From the NCBI GenBank assembly GCA_030635415.1, contig DAOVYW010000063.1, forward strand, positions 1 to 10,659: a stretch of DNA of 10,659 nucleotides, written 5' to 3'. Each line of letters opens with the position of its first letter. Position 1 is the stretch's first letter. Shown here one piece after another: positions 1 to 7,421 of this stretch. The notes beneath the pieces are model-generated. The model was not told where the DNA came from. It made no database searches and saw nothing but the letters and a program-made list of their open reading frames with translations. The position numbers were made by a program, and so were the translations under genes. This DNA comes from Candidatus Firestoneibacteriota bacterium (GTDB lineage: Bacteria > Oederibacteriota > JAAXVQ01 > JAUVAV01).

Positions 1-187
1 TGCGGTTTATGCTCCTTTTTTCGTGGTTGCATTTTGCAAGGAATCCTTTCTTTTTTGCGTGATTTCCTGCAAATTATAACATGCCCTTTTTACTATTTCT
101 TCAATATTTACACCGCTTTTTGTGTTTTTCAAGATCGACTAATTATGCCTCGAAATCGATTTATGCTTTTCTACTTAGGATTTAGGG
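1..187. other. AT-rich intergenic stretch downstream of the PLD gene
   Basis: No convincing gene is seen on either strand. The stretch is rich in T runs on the plus strand. It holds one copy (62-74) of the 13-mer ATTTCCTGCAAAT, whose second copy (210-222) lies inside the 3' end of the minus-strand PLD gene. I see no clear G+C-rich hairpin followed by a T run that would serve as that gene's terminator. Confidence 0.5.
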
Positions 188-1675
188 CTAAAAACTCGAC
201 AATCCGGTAATTTCCTGCAAATAATAAATAAATCTTTTACCAAAATGTGAGTCAACATAAGTTTCCAGAGCTAAGGTGTAGGCAGTATTATTCTGATTGT
301 TCCATAATTTTCGGAAATAATCTTGCGCCGGCTGCATGCCGGCGGCATTGGTTGCTGCGGTAATAGCCAGGTTCAGTTCCAGGTTATAATTGGAAATGTT
401 TCTACGGGTTAAATTGGCAGAGCCCAGTAAAAGGGTGAGCTGGTTATCCTGTTTTTTAATACCCACAAGTTTAGTGTGAAATTGCTCTGGCCCACTGTTA
501 TACCAGCGAATTTGTATATTCCCTTGACCCTGGCTATGGAGCTCATGCGCGACCAGACGATTGGGGATGCCGTTTTTTTCATAACCAAAAGCGTGTTTAT
601 TCGCGTCCAATATGATTTTGATATCAGCGCCCCGGTGAGCGGCACGCTTCAAAGCATTGATCACTTTTCGTTCAGAAAGATAAAACATGGCCATGAATAG
701 TTTCTCGCCGGAATCCAATTGGTTGATCAAGGTGAGCAAGCTCTTTTTTATAGCGCCTTCTGTTAAAACCTGAACTTGAGCCATGGGTTTTTGCTCTGGT
801 TTAGATACTATCCTTTTAGTCTCGGGGAGAGATTGCAGCTGACTGCCGGACATTTGAGCAATAGCTTGCTCAGCAGCATAAATTTGCCGACAAATTTCAC
901 CGCTCACTAGAACACCTACATTGCAATGCCAAGCGCTGGCATCATGTGGATTGGCTGAAGTCACGATGGCTTTCCATGCCCCCCCCGCATCTACCAGACA
1001 AACTTTTCTATGATTAGCTTTAAAATTGAGAAGGTGCAAATAGCTTCTCAAAGTTGTGCGGGCCCCATGTTGATCAAAAGGATGAGGTAACCATCCTCGG
1101 CGGAAGGAATTTCCCCACCATTGCAAGAAGATGCGCCACAGGGAAGAATAAATAAAATTGGAATCACGCAATTTCTGCAAATCAGTTATAATTACATTAA
1201 CGCCGGCGGCTCGCAGAACTTGTAAATGTAGAGCCTCCGCGCCACCATACATCAGATTAATGGGGTCAGTGATTAAATCAATCCGAATTGCCGGGGATTT
1301 CAATTTTTTCTGTAATAACCTTTGTGTAAGGTTGTGTGACAGGGGAACAAACTCTTCTTGGGACTTGCCTTTGTGGGCATTAAATAAAAACATATCTAAT
1401 AAAATATAATTTTGGGCATGATCAATCAGGGAAAAAATCTCATTAAATATTGCTTGTTGCCTTACGATCTCATGGTTGGATCCGGGATAGGTTAAATCAA
1501 ATAGCCAATGGATTTGATCTAAAGGCACAGGATATACCTCGCTGGCAATATTTAAACCAACGGGTAAAGGTTTATAATTTTGGTAAATTGCAACCAAAGA
1601 CCACCACAAAAGAAAAATACAGCAGCTGAAAACCAGTATTTCCCTGAACTTTAGTGCTTTAATAAATATCTTCAC
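188..1675 (-). CDS. Membrane-anchored phospholipase D superfamily protein (cardiolipin synthase-like)
   Basis: A 495-residue protein of the phospholipase D superfamily, with the two-half architecture of cardiolipin synthases and related phosphatidyltransferases. One N-terminal membrane segment (about residues 12-31, after a basic start) suggests an inner-membrane anchor. The first HKD motif is intact (H222-x-K224-x4-D229) and is followed by an SAN signature at 240-242. The second has H400-x-K402, but Lys407 stands where Asp is expected; the downstream GSAN signature (418-421) is kept. In this superfamily the two His residues form and resolve the phospho-enzyme intermediate, so activity is plausible, but the missing Asp is odd. 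Substrate is unknown: phospholipid, nucleic acid and phosphodiester alternatives cannot be separated. The start is GTG at 1675-1673, chosen because GGGAG lies 7 bases upstream. It is divergent from the PorV/OmpA gene. Family assignment is firm, the exact function is not. Confidence 0.88.
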   Translation of the reverse strand: MKIFIKALKFREILVFSCCIFLLWWSLVAIYQNYKPLPVGLNIASEVYPVPLDQIHWLFDLTYPGSNHEIVRQQAIFNEIFSLIDHAQNYILLDMFLFNAHKGKSQEEFVPLSHNLTQRLLQKKLKSPAIRIDLITDPINLMYGGAEALHLQVLRAAGVNVIITDLQKLRDSNFIYSSLWRIFLQWWGNSFRRGWLPHPFDQHGARTTLRSYLHLLNFKANHRKVCLVDAGGAWKAIVTSANPHDASAWHCNVGVLVSGEICRQIYAAEQAIAQMSGSQLQSLPETKRIVSKPEQKPMAQVQVLTEGAIKKSLLTLINQLDSGEKLFMAMFYLSERKVINALKRAAHRGADIKIILDANKHAFGYEKNGIPNRLVAHELHSQGQGNIQIRWYNSGPEQFHTKLVGIKKQDNQLTLLLGSANLTRRNISNYNLELNLAITAATNAAGMQPAQDYFRKLWNNQNNTAYTLALETYVDSHFGKRFIYYLQEITGLSSF

Positions 1676-1830
1676 AATTTATCTCCCGGCATTTTTCAAC
1701 TTCAGGTGATCAGGTCTGCAATCAATAATAACACAATACCCTGGGAGCCGGTCGGACTTTATTGTTAACCTATGCCGGGTTTTTCAGCACGAATAAAAAA
1801 TAATGCCATTTTCACCCGCGAATTCTGCTA

Positions 1831-1859
1831 TAGACCCATTGGGGATTATTTGCTAAAAT
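1831..1859 (+). promoter_or_regulatory. Candidate sigma-70 promoter for the PorV/OmpA gene
   Basis: TAGACC (1831-1836, four of six matches to TTGACA) is separated by 17 bases from TAAAAT (1854-1859). A TG at 1851-1852 gives an extended -10 (TGCTAAAAT). It points at the gene starting at 1999 and would leave an untranslated leader of about 130 bases, which would include the tandem repeat and hairpin. This is read by eye only; an AT-rich spacer offers many chance matches. Confidence 0.3.
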
Positions 1860-1891
1860 ATTATGCTGTCCAAATTAGTCTGAATCTAGCT

Positions 1892-1936
1892 CCGGGTAAC
1901 GACATGTCGGGGTAACGAAATGCCGGAATGACAAAA
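1892..1936. repeat. Short imperfect tandem repeat
   Basis: Three consecutive units of about 15 bases are visible: CCGGGTAACGACAT (1892-1905), CGGGGTAACGAAAT (1907-1920) and a more diverged CCGGAATGACAAAA (1923-1936). The GGTAACGAnAT core is shared by the first two. It lies in the presumed leader of the PorV/OmpA gene. It could be a protein-binding array, the end of a dispersed repeat, or chance. Confidence 0.45.
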
Positions 1937-1944
1937 CGTACTGA

Positions 1945-1958
1945 AGGCGCAAGCGCCT
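1945..1958. repeat. Small hairpin in the PorV/OmpA leader
   Basis: AGGCGC (1945-1950), AA, GCGCCT (1953-1958) form a perfect short inverted repeat. The last base pair must open to make a CAAG loop. It sits about 40 bases before the ATG and has no T run, so it is not a terminator. A translational or mRNA-stability role is possible but unproven. Confidence 0.4.
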
Positions 1959-1998
1959 GGTGGCCATATACTATGCCGGCTTACCCAAGGTGGTGATT

Positions 1999-3864
1999 AT
2001 GAATATAAAGGATTCATATATCGTGTTAAAAAAAGGTTTGCCAATTATTTTTGTTCTTAGTATGGGATGGCCGATCTCAGTCTGGGGTGGAGACGAGATA
2101 TTAAAAACTGCCGGTAAAGTATTGCAAATCGGAATTGGCGCGGAAGCTGCCGGTATGGGCGAGGCTCATACGGCGGTGGTTGATGATGTGTATGCTCTTT
2201 ATTGGAATCCTGCCGGACTCGCTCAGATCCAAATGTCCCAGGTTTCCTATATGCATAATTTTTGGCTGGGAGAAATTCAGCATATATGCGCCAGCTACGC
2301 TCATCCTTTCCAGGACGGCAGCATCGGCATGAACATTAATTATATTAATTTTGGCGAATTTGAAAAAATCGATATGGACCCCAACGGATACCCTCTTCTG
2401 CGGGACGAGAAATTCACTCCTTATACCATGATTATTTCAGTAGGGTATGGCACGCGGCAATGGTTGCCGGGTTGCAACCTGGGCGGCACCTTGAAAATAA
2501 TTTCGGAAAATATTGATACTTTCAGCAGTGTAGCCCTGGCCGTGGATCTGGGATTACAGACCATGGGTGTAATCAAGGGTTTGGACGCCGGCGTGACGAT
2601 CCGGAATCTGGGTATGTCTTTAGAAGGTTATAACTTGCCGCTCAATCTCAGCTTGGGCTTGGCTTACAATCTGCCTTTTTCAAGAGGTTCCCCAAAAGAC
2701 GGTTTTAAAGCGGTGATGGATATTAATGTGCCGTTTCCCCTGGACCAACCGTTTTATACGAATTTGGGTCTGGAGTATAAATATCTTGGCGTGTTAGCTG
2801 GGCGTGTCGGATACAAGATTTCAGAGATTAATCAAAGAGGGGATATGGCCGGGCTCACGGCAGGGTTAAGTGTATACTATCAGAGTTTTGCCCTGGATTA
2901 TGCGCTTTCGCCTTTTGGTGTGCTGGGAACCACTCACCGTATCTCCTTTACGGCCGGTTTTGAATCGCGGGAAGTAAAAAAAGTAGCGGCCGGGCCGGCA
3001 AAACCTAAAAAGAAAGTCCGAAAGAAAACATCTAAACCGGCGAAGAAAAAAGCGCCGCCCAGGGATAAACTCAGAAAAAAAATCTCGGAGGAACCCGAAG
3101 AGCTGGTTGAAGTGGCGGGACTGGAAGAGATGGACGAGATTTTAACACCTAAAGTTACGCGGCTGGTGGAACGAAAACCGATTCAAGTTAAAGTAAAAAG
3201 TGTATTGAATTCCCGCGAAAAGACCAAAATTAAAAAAGTGGTTTTTGAATTGAAAGTGAGAGACCGGAAGCAGGTTAAACGTTGGGGGATGAAGATTTTA
3301 GACACGAAGGGACGGCGGGTAAAAGGTTTCTCTGGGGACGGATTTCCCGGAAAAATTGAATGGCGGGGTAAAGACCATAAGGGGAGAGCTCTTTCCGAGA
3401 CGATCTTCTGTACCTATGAGTTTGAAGTGCTGATGAAAGATGGTACCGCGGGACATTTTACCGGTAAAATAGTGGAGAAATCGGCGGCCCTGGCCAAGAC
3501 GACCGGGAAGGATGCGACTAAAGCAAAGCTGCCGCTGATATATTTTAAAGAAGGTTCTTCAGACCTGACGTCCGCTAGTATGAAAATTCTGAAAAATGCG
3601 GCTAGCAAGATAAAGCGCAGGCCATATATAAAAATTATCGTAGAAGGTCATACCGACGGCGGCAGCGAGAAAAAGGGAGGGTTCCTGCTGTCTCAGAACC
3701 GGGGAAATAGTGTGGTAAGGTATTTGACTGCTACCTATAAAATTCCGCTTCGAAATATTCATATCTGGGGGCGGGGAAGTAAGCAGCCGACGGAGAGCAA
3801 CCAGGCGGAAGTTGGGAGGAAAAAGAACCGCCGGGTTGAGATTACAATTATTTACCGGAAGTAA
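1999..3864 (+). CDS. PorV/PorQ-like outer-membrane barrel with FlgD-like Ig and OmpA C-terminal domain
   Basis: A 621-residue secreted protein. In order: a signal peptide (about 1-30, hydrophobic core around 14-25, ending near SVWG-GD); a PorV/PorQ (UPF0164) type barrel at about 40-320, opening with an AAGMGEAHTAVVDDVYALYWNPAGLA-like block, split here as AAGMGEAHTA (50-59) and ALYWNPAGLA (66-75); a Lys/Pro-rich linker (327-361); an Ig-like FlgD/CHU_C-like domain (about 395-494) with W429, PGKIEWRGKD (450-459) and a Tyr-containing last strand; and an OmpA-family domain (511-621) with EGHTDG (549-554) and LSQNR (564-568), the places of the Asp and Arg that bind meso-diaminopimelate. It likely anchors the outer membrane to peptidoglycan, perhaps as scaffold for a secretion or surface complex. 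The ATG at 1999 is preferred over one at 1960 because AAGGTGG lies about 5 bases upstream and the signal peptide begins there. nnr follows after 45 bases. Confidence 0.85.
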   Translation: MNIKDSYIVLKKGLPIIFVLSMGWPISVWGGDEILKTAGKVLQIGIGAEAAGMGEAHTAVVDDVYALYWNPAGLAQIQMSQVSYMHNFWLGEIQHICASYAHPFQDGSIGMNINYINFGEFEKIDMDPNGYPLLRDEKFTPYTMIISVGYGTRQWLPGCNLGGTLKIISENIDTFSSVALAVDLGLQTMGVIKGLDAGVTIRNLGMSLEGYNLPLNLSLGLAYNLPFSRGSPKDGFKAVMDINVPFPLDQPFYTNLGLEYKYLGVLAGRVGYKISEINQRGDMAGLTAGLSVYYQSFALDYALSPFGVLGTTHRISFTAGFESREVKKVAAGPAKPKKKVRKKTSKPAKKKAPPRDKLRKKISEEPEELVEVAGLEEMDEILTPKVTRLVERKPIQVKVKSVLNSREKTKIKKVVFELKVRDRKQVKRWGMKILDTKGRRVKGFSGDGFPGKIEWRGKDHKGRALSETIFCTYEFEVLMKDGTAGHFTGKIVEKSAALAKTTGKDATKAKLPLIYFKEGSSDLTSASMKILKNAASKIKRRPYIKIIVEGHTDGGSEKKGGFLLSQNRGNSVVRYLTATYKIPLRNIHIWGRGSKQPTESNQAEVGRKKNRRVEITIIYRK

Positions 3865-3909
3865 CGTGAGTATTCGAATAATGCGCTCCGCTTCAAGGAG
3901 ATTTAACCA

Positions 3910-5481
3910 TTGCTGAAAATTGTTGGCACCCGGGAGATGCAGGCGGTTGATGCCGCCGCTGTCGCCAAATACGGTATGGCTGGTTTGGAATTGATGGAGC
4001 GCGCCGGACGAGGTCTGGCCGAGCAAGCCCGAATTATGCTGGAATTTAATCCGCGGCCTAAAGTGGCAGTCTTAGTCGGCGGGGGAAAGAACGGCGGAGA
4101 CGGGTTGGTCTGTGCCCGCCGGTTAGCCGGATTCGGGATGGATGTATCCGTTATCTTGCCGACCAAGAGCCGAATGGCGCCGGAAACCGCGGCTAATTTT
4201 AAGCGGCTGAACTCGAAAAAAATAAAAATCATAAAGTTAAACAATGATTTTTCCGGAAAAACCCTGCAACGGTTTTTGGATGCGGATTTAGTAGTGGATG
4301 CTCTTTTAGGAATTGGAATAGCCGGTTCCCCGCGAGAGCCGGCAGCGAGTGTCATACGAACGCTTAATTCCATGCGCGTAAAGGTACTAGCCGCTGATCT
4401 GCCTTCCGGATTGAATGCGGATACCGGCGAGGCCGGGCAGCCAACAGTACGGGCTGACTTTACTTTGACCTTCGGACTGCCAAAAAAGGGGCTTTTCCAA
4501 CCGGAAGCCATGGCTTGGGTTGGAGCATGGGCGGTTGATTCCATTGGATTTCCGCAGGAACTTTTACATCCCCAAGCTGATGACGCGGCGTATTTCAATG
4601 CCCGGGACGCGGCCGCTATTATGCCTCAACGTCCGCGAGACGCGCATAAACGTACGGCGGGCAAGGTTTTAATTATCGGCGGGTCAGCCCAATATCATGG
4701 AGCATTACTGCTGGCAGGGCAGGGAGCCATACGAGCGGGCGCGGGATACGTTACCCTGGCCTATCCTGAGTCCTTAGATATGGTGGTTCGTCAACATGTG
4801 GTGGAAGAAATATGTTGTCCTTTGCCTGCAGATAAAAATGGGAATTTAGCCGGAGCGGCAATAAAACACCTGCTGAGCATGGCCCTGGAGCAGGATGCTA
4901 TAGTAATAGGACCGGGATTGGGAAGGACTTCCAGGGTTTTTCATCTTGTCCGGGCCTTTATCCGGGAGGCTTCCGGAACTAGAAGTATAGTAGTTGATGC
5001 CGACGCTTTGCATGCCCTGGCCGGTGTCCAATTGTCCAGGCGGTCACGCCGTCTTCCCGCCTTGATTTTAACGCCCCATGAAGGAGAGGCCGGCCGGCTG
5101 AGGGGAGTTCCGCCAGAAAAAATCAGGGCCGAACGCTGGGCCACAGCCCGGGAACTGGCCCGGTGGTATGCGGCAATCATTCTGCTTAAAGGGCCTCATA
5201 CCGTAGCGGCAAATCCGGAAGGCCGGCTTAGAATCATCGGGGCCGGAACGCCCGCCCTGGCAACCGCCGGAACCGGTGATGTATTGTCCGGCGCGGTAGC
5301 CGCCCTGTCCGCGCAGCGACTGGAGCCATATGATGCGGCGGCGCTGGCAGTTTATTTGCACGGCCGGGCCGGGGAATTAGCGGGTCCGGATCCCGGTGGG
5401 ATAGGGGTTCGCGCGCGGGAGGTTGCTGACGCTATTCCCCTGGTCATCCGGCAATTGCGCGGGATGCCCCCACCAAAATAG
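3910..5481 (+). CDS. nnr: Bifunctional NAD(P)H-hydrate epimerase / ADP-dependent NAD(P)H-hydrate dehydratase
   Basis: A 523-residue cytoplasmic metabolite-repair enzyme. It epimerises damaged R-NAD(P)HX and then dehydrates S-NAD(P)HX back to NAD(P)H, using ADP in the bacterial family. The N-terminal YjeF_N epimerase domain (about 1-220) shows MELMERAG-like residues at 28-33, the loop GGGKNGGDG (57-65; Lys60 stands where GNNGGDG proteins have Asn), VVDALLG (128-134) and DLPSGLNADTG (163-173). The C-terminal ribokinase-like dehydratase domain (about 230-520) shows IGGSAQYHGA (256-265), GPGLG (334-338), DADAL (363-367), TPHEGEAGRL (388-397), KGPHT (427-431) and GTGDVLSG (454-461), whose Asp457 is the expected catalytic residue. 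Full length for the fused form. It starts with TTG, supported by AAGGAG at 3895-3900 with 9 bases of spacing. G+C is high (39 of 60 in 5041-5100). It sits between the OmpA fusion and the CBS gene, probably in one transcript. Confidence 0.95.
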   Translation: MLKIVGTREMQAVDAAAVAKYGMAGLELMERAGRGLAEQARIMLEFNPRPKVAVLVGGGKNGGDGLVCARRLAGFGMDVSVILPTKSRMAPETAANFKRLNSKKIKIIKLNNDFSGKTLQRFLDADLVVDALLGIGIAGSPREPAASVIRTLNSMRVKVLAADLPSGLNADTGEAGQPTVRADFTLTFGLPKKGLFQPEAMAWVGAWAVDSIGFPQELLHPQADDAAYFNARDAAAIMPQRPRDAHKRTAGKVLIIGGSAQYHGALLLAGQGAIRAGAGYVTLAYPESLDMVVRQHVVEEICCPLPADKNGNLAGAAIKHLLSMALEQDAIVIGPGLGRTSRVFHLVRAFIREASGTRSIVVDADALHALAGVQLSRRSRRLPALILTPHEGEAGRLRGVPPEKIRAERWATARELARWYAAIILLKGPHTVAANPEGRLRIIGAGTPALATAGTGDVLSGAVAALSAQRLEPYDAAALAVYLHGRAGELAGPDPGGIGVRAREVADAIPLVIRQLRGMPPPK

Positions 5482-5536
5482 AAATATGAAAATTTTTTTG
5501 ACAATGTGCTGAGCAAGAACAAACAAAGGAGAAAAT

Positions 5537-5998
5537 ATGAAAAATATTAAGGCTCGAGATATTATGACTACTAAAGTTTTAACAGTTACGCCGGAAACCA
5601 GCGTGAAAGCGCTGGCCCATTTCCTGCTTAAGCATCAGATTTCCGGGGCTCCCGTACTTGATCAGAACGGCCGGCTGACAGGCATTGCAACGGAAGGGGA
5701 CTTGATTTTCCGAAATACCGCGGTACATCTTCCTACGGTAATAACCATCTTTGACGCGGTTATTTATTTGGAAAGTCCGCATAAATATGAGCCCGAACTC
5801 CAAAAAATTATCGGTGGAAAAGTCGGGGATATTATGACGCGTGAGGTAATTAGCCTGTCACCGGACGCCAGCCTGCAGGAAATAGCCACTATTATGCACG
5901 AAAAAAAACGGCACCTGCTGCCGGTAATAGACAATGACAATCTGGTGGGAATTGTCGGCAAAGCCGATATGGTTCGGGCCATAGCCAAGGAGGAGTAA
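5537..5998 (+). CDS. Two-CBS-domain protein
   Basis: A 153-residue stand-alone CBS-pair (Bateman module) protein. CBS1 spans about 7-60, opening with ARDIMTTKVLTVTPETSV and ending with GIATEGDL (49-56). CBS2 spans about 97-150, with GDIMTREVISLSPDASL and GIVGKADM (138-145). Between them is a helical linker typical of this single-pair type. CBS pairs bind adenosine nucleotides such as AMP, ATP or S-adenosylmethionine, usually to regulate a partner. No catalytic domain is present, so it is probably a cytoplasmic sensor; its partner is unknown. It starts at ATG 5537 after AAAGGAG (5525-5531). The 55 bases after nnr include a TTGACA (5498-5503), but no good -10 follows at the right distance, so I do not call a promoter. 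Its stop overlaps the start of the next gene by one base (TAATG), which suggests translational coupling. Confidence 0.92.
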   Translation: MKNIKARDIMTTKVLTVTPETSVKALAHFLLKHQISGAPVLDQNGRLTGIATEGDLIFRNTAVHLPTVITIFDAVIYLESPHKYEPELQKIIGGKVGDIMTREVISLSPDASLQEIATIMHEKKRHLLPVIDNDNLVGIVGKADMVRAIAKEE

Positions 5999-6366
5999 TG
6001 CCAGGCCCGAAGCTCAAGGCGGTAATACTTTCTCTGGCGATGCTGGCAGCTACCGGATGCGCCGGACTAATGAAACCTGCGCAGTCCCTGGAAGTTAACA
6101 TTACACCACAGACCGTGTATCCTGGGAGCATAGTGACTATCCAGGTTAAAGCGCCAATGGGAACGCGGGCGGTTACCGGACGTTTGGATATACCCGGTTC
6201 TCCGGTAGTACCTTTCAAGACCAGGGATGAGGGGAGAACCTGGACTTTTACGACCCAAATTCCCTTAACCGCAGTCTGGACTCCGGGACGCTATCAGATA
6301 GTAGTCCAGGGCCGGGCGCCGGATGGGTCCAGGTGCTGGGGCGAGACCTGGCTGGCAGCACCTTAA
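5998..6366 (+). CDS. Small putative lipoprotein with Ig-like fold
   Basis: A 122-residue protein with a short basic N-terminus, a hydrophobic stretch (about 8-18) and a lipobox-like ATGC ending at Cys21, so it is probably a lipid-modified envelope protein. The -3 residue is Ala rather than the usual Leu, so processing is likely rather than certain. The mature part (about 100 residues) is beta-rich, with alternating hydrophobic residues (VTPGSIVTIQV-like strand near 39-49, RTWTFTTQIPL near 78-88, GRYQIVVQGRAPDG near 96-109). This resembles an Ig-like or macroglobulin-type domain, but I do not recognise a named family. It starts at ATG 5998 with GGAGGAG directly upstream and overlaps the CBS gene stop by one base. 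It ends in the stem of a hairpin terminator. Function unknown. Confidence 0.8.
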   Translation: MPGPKLKAVILSLAMLAATGCAGLMKPAQSLEVNITPQTVYPGSIVTIQVKAPMGTRAVTGRLDIPGSPVVPFKTRDEGRTWTFTTQIPLTAVWTPGRYQIVVQGRAPDGSRCWGETWLAAP

Positions 6367-6400
6367 TCCCCTCCCATCAAGGGAGGGGATTTTGCTCTTT
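6365..6400 (+). terminator. Hairpin terminator after the lipoprotein gene
   Basis: A perfect 11-base-pair stem: AATCCCCTCCC (6365-6375), loop ATCAA (6376-6380), GGGAGGGGATT (6381-6391). It is followed by a T-rich stretch ending in CTCTTT. The left arm overlaps the last two bases of the lipoprotein stop codon. The core CCCTCCC-ATCAA-GGGAGGG is also the kind of hairpin that is dispersed in many copies in some bacterial genomes, so it may be both a terminator and a repeat. It would separate the upstream genes from the TPR gene or attenuate transcription into it. Confidence 0.7.
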
Positions 6401-6439
6401 ACGCAACCGATATTAAAATAACTGAGGAGGAAAAAAGCA

Positions 6440-7291
6440 GTGTCGAAATCCGCTAAACCGAGCATAAAATCATCACACCGGGCCAAACCGGAAAACGCGG
6501 CTCCAACAACACCAAAATCCGATGGGATGTCCCGCGGACCTGAAGTTACGCTCCAGGCTTCGCGTCGTTTCTGGCTGATTACCTTGGGAGGAGTTCTTTT
6601 AATTTTAACCCTGGTTCAGGGATATGGTTACTTTACCGGTTGGGGGGACCCTCACAAAGTTATGCAAAGATATTTTAAAACTGCTCAGCGTCTTACTCTG
6701 GCCAAAAGGTATAACGCGGCTATATCCCAGTATCAAAAAATCCTGAAAAAGAAGAATGTAAGCCCGTCGCTAATCCAGCAGGCTCTCATAGGAATGGGAG
6801 ATCTTTACTATGAACAAAACCAATGGTCTCAGGCCATTGCGACCTATCAGCGCCTGCGAATGCAGGAATCCGGTGGAGTTATAAAGGCCTGGACCGGGTT
6901 AAAAATTGCTGAAAGCCGGAATAAGGCCGGAGATTGGGAAGCAGCGCTTAAGACTTATGCGGAGATATCCCAAAACCATCCCAAGAGCGACTGGGATGCC
7001 GAAGCCCGGTTGGGACGGGGAAAAGTACTGGAAGGAGCTAAACGCTGGAAGGAGGCAGTGGCGGCTTATACCGATGTAATCAACGATTACACCGGCGGAT
7101 TCCTGGCGGCTGATGCCCTGGTCCATCAGGGTAACTGTTATGAGAAGCTGGGAAACCAGGCGGCCGCACGCCAGGCATATAAAACCGTGATGGATGAATA
7201 TCCTCCGGCTATGCGCGACGAGGCCCGCCGGCGTCTTCATCGTTTGGATATGGGAAAGAACGCTTCCGGCATATCGCAGTGGGGAAAATAG
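6440..7291 (+). CDS. Membrane-anchored TPR protein
   Basis: A 283-residue protein with a Ser/Lys/Pro-rich cytoplasmic tail (about 1-40), one membrane segment (about 44-64, FWLITLGGVLLILTLVQGYG), and a periplasmic or extracytoplasmic array of about five tetratricopeptide repeats (roughly 78-105, 115-142, 151-180, 189-216 and 226-253). The TPR pattern shows in blocks such as YNAAISQYQKIL, WSQAIATYQRL, WEAALKTYAEI, WKEAVAAYTDVI and AAARQAYKTV. The overall form resembles YfgM/Tol-Pal-associated TPR proteins (YbgF-like C-terminus), which act as scaffolds in the envelope, but no specific family is identified. The GTG start at 6440 is supported by GAGGAGG (6424-6430) with 9 bases of spacing. It follows the hairpin terminator by about 50 bases, so it may have its own promoter or depend on read-through. 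No terminator with a T tail is seen after it. Confidence 0.85.
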   Translation: MSKSAKPSIKSSHRAKPENAAPTTPKSDGMSRGPEVTLQASRRFWLITLGGVLLILTLVQGYGYFTGWGDPHKVMQRYFKTAQRLTLAKRYNAAISQYQKILKKKNVSPSLIQQALIGMGDLYYEQNQWSQAIATYQRLRMQESGGVIKAWTGLKIAESRNKAGDWEAALKTYAEISQNHPKSDWDAEARLGRGKVLEGAKRWKEAVAAYTDVINDYTGGFLAADALVHQGNCYEKLGNQAAARQAYKTVMDEYPPAMRDEARRRLHRLDMGKNASGISQWGK

Positions 7292-7335
7292 TAGTAATCG
7301 ATCAGTCCCTTGTTCGGACATCACTGGCAGTTGTA

Positions 7336-7357
7336 GGGGCGTTTAATTAAACGCCCC
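7336..7357. repeat. 22-base perfect palindrome
   Basis: GGGGCGTTTAA (7336-7346) is followed immediately by its reverse complement TTAAACGCCCC (7347-7357). There is no T run after it, so a classical terminator is unlikely. It sits 44 bases after the TPR stop codon, inside the left arm of the inverted-repeat element. It may end the TPR mRNA by protecting its 3' end, or be a dispersed palindromic repeat. Confidence 0.65.
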
Positions 7358-7401
7358 CAGGAGCTTGAGCATTTAGACGGACTATTTGTTGTTTTGCCGT
7401 C

Positions 7402-7421
7402 ATACCGGCGGAAGCCGGTAT
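7402..7421. repeat. Dispersed-type intergenic hairpin
   Basis: ATACCGGC (7402-7409), loop GGAA, GCCGGTAT (7414-7421), in the context GTCATACCGGCGGAAGCCGG followed by TATCCA. This has the layout of the widespread GTCATTCC..GGAATCCA intergenic repeats found in many bacterial genomes. Family membership is inferred from the pattern only. Confidence 0.5.

Larger units (their letters stand above)
1676..1998. other. Divergent intergenic region (323 bases)
   Basis: No gene is supported here. The region separates the minus-strand PLD gene from the plus-strand PorV/OmpA gene, so it should contain both promoters. For the plus strand I see one candidate promoter (1831-1859). Closer to the gene are a short imperfect tandem repeat (1892-1936) and a small hairpin (1945-1958). 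For the minus strand the only clear signal is the ribosome binding site just upstream of the GTG start. Confidence 0.5.

Noticed and set aside
3903..4598. Long open frame on the minus strand opposite nnr (231 codons)
   Set aside because: It lies fully opposite the nnr epimerase domain, has a low-complexity Ser/Ala/Pro-rich translation and no recognisable motif. It is a shadow of a G+C-rich gene.
5498..5530. TTGACA (5498-5503) as a promoter for the CBS gene
   Set aside because: The expected -10 position 17 bases later reads AAACAA, and no TATAAT-like hexamer is at a usable distance. The gene is more simply read from the upstream transcript.
7336..7357. Palindrome as an intrinsic terminator for the TPR gene
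   Set aside because: It is followed by C-rich sequence rather than a T run, so it lacks the second element of an intrinsic terminator.
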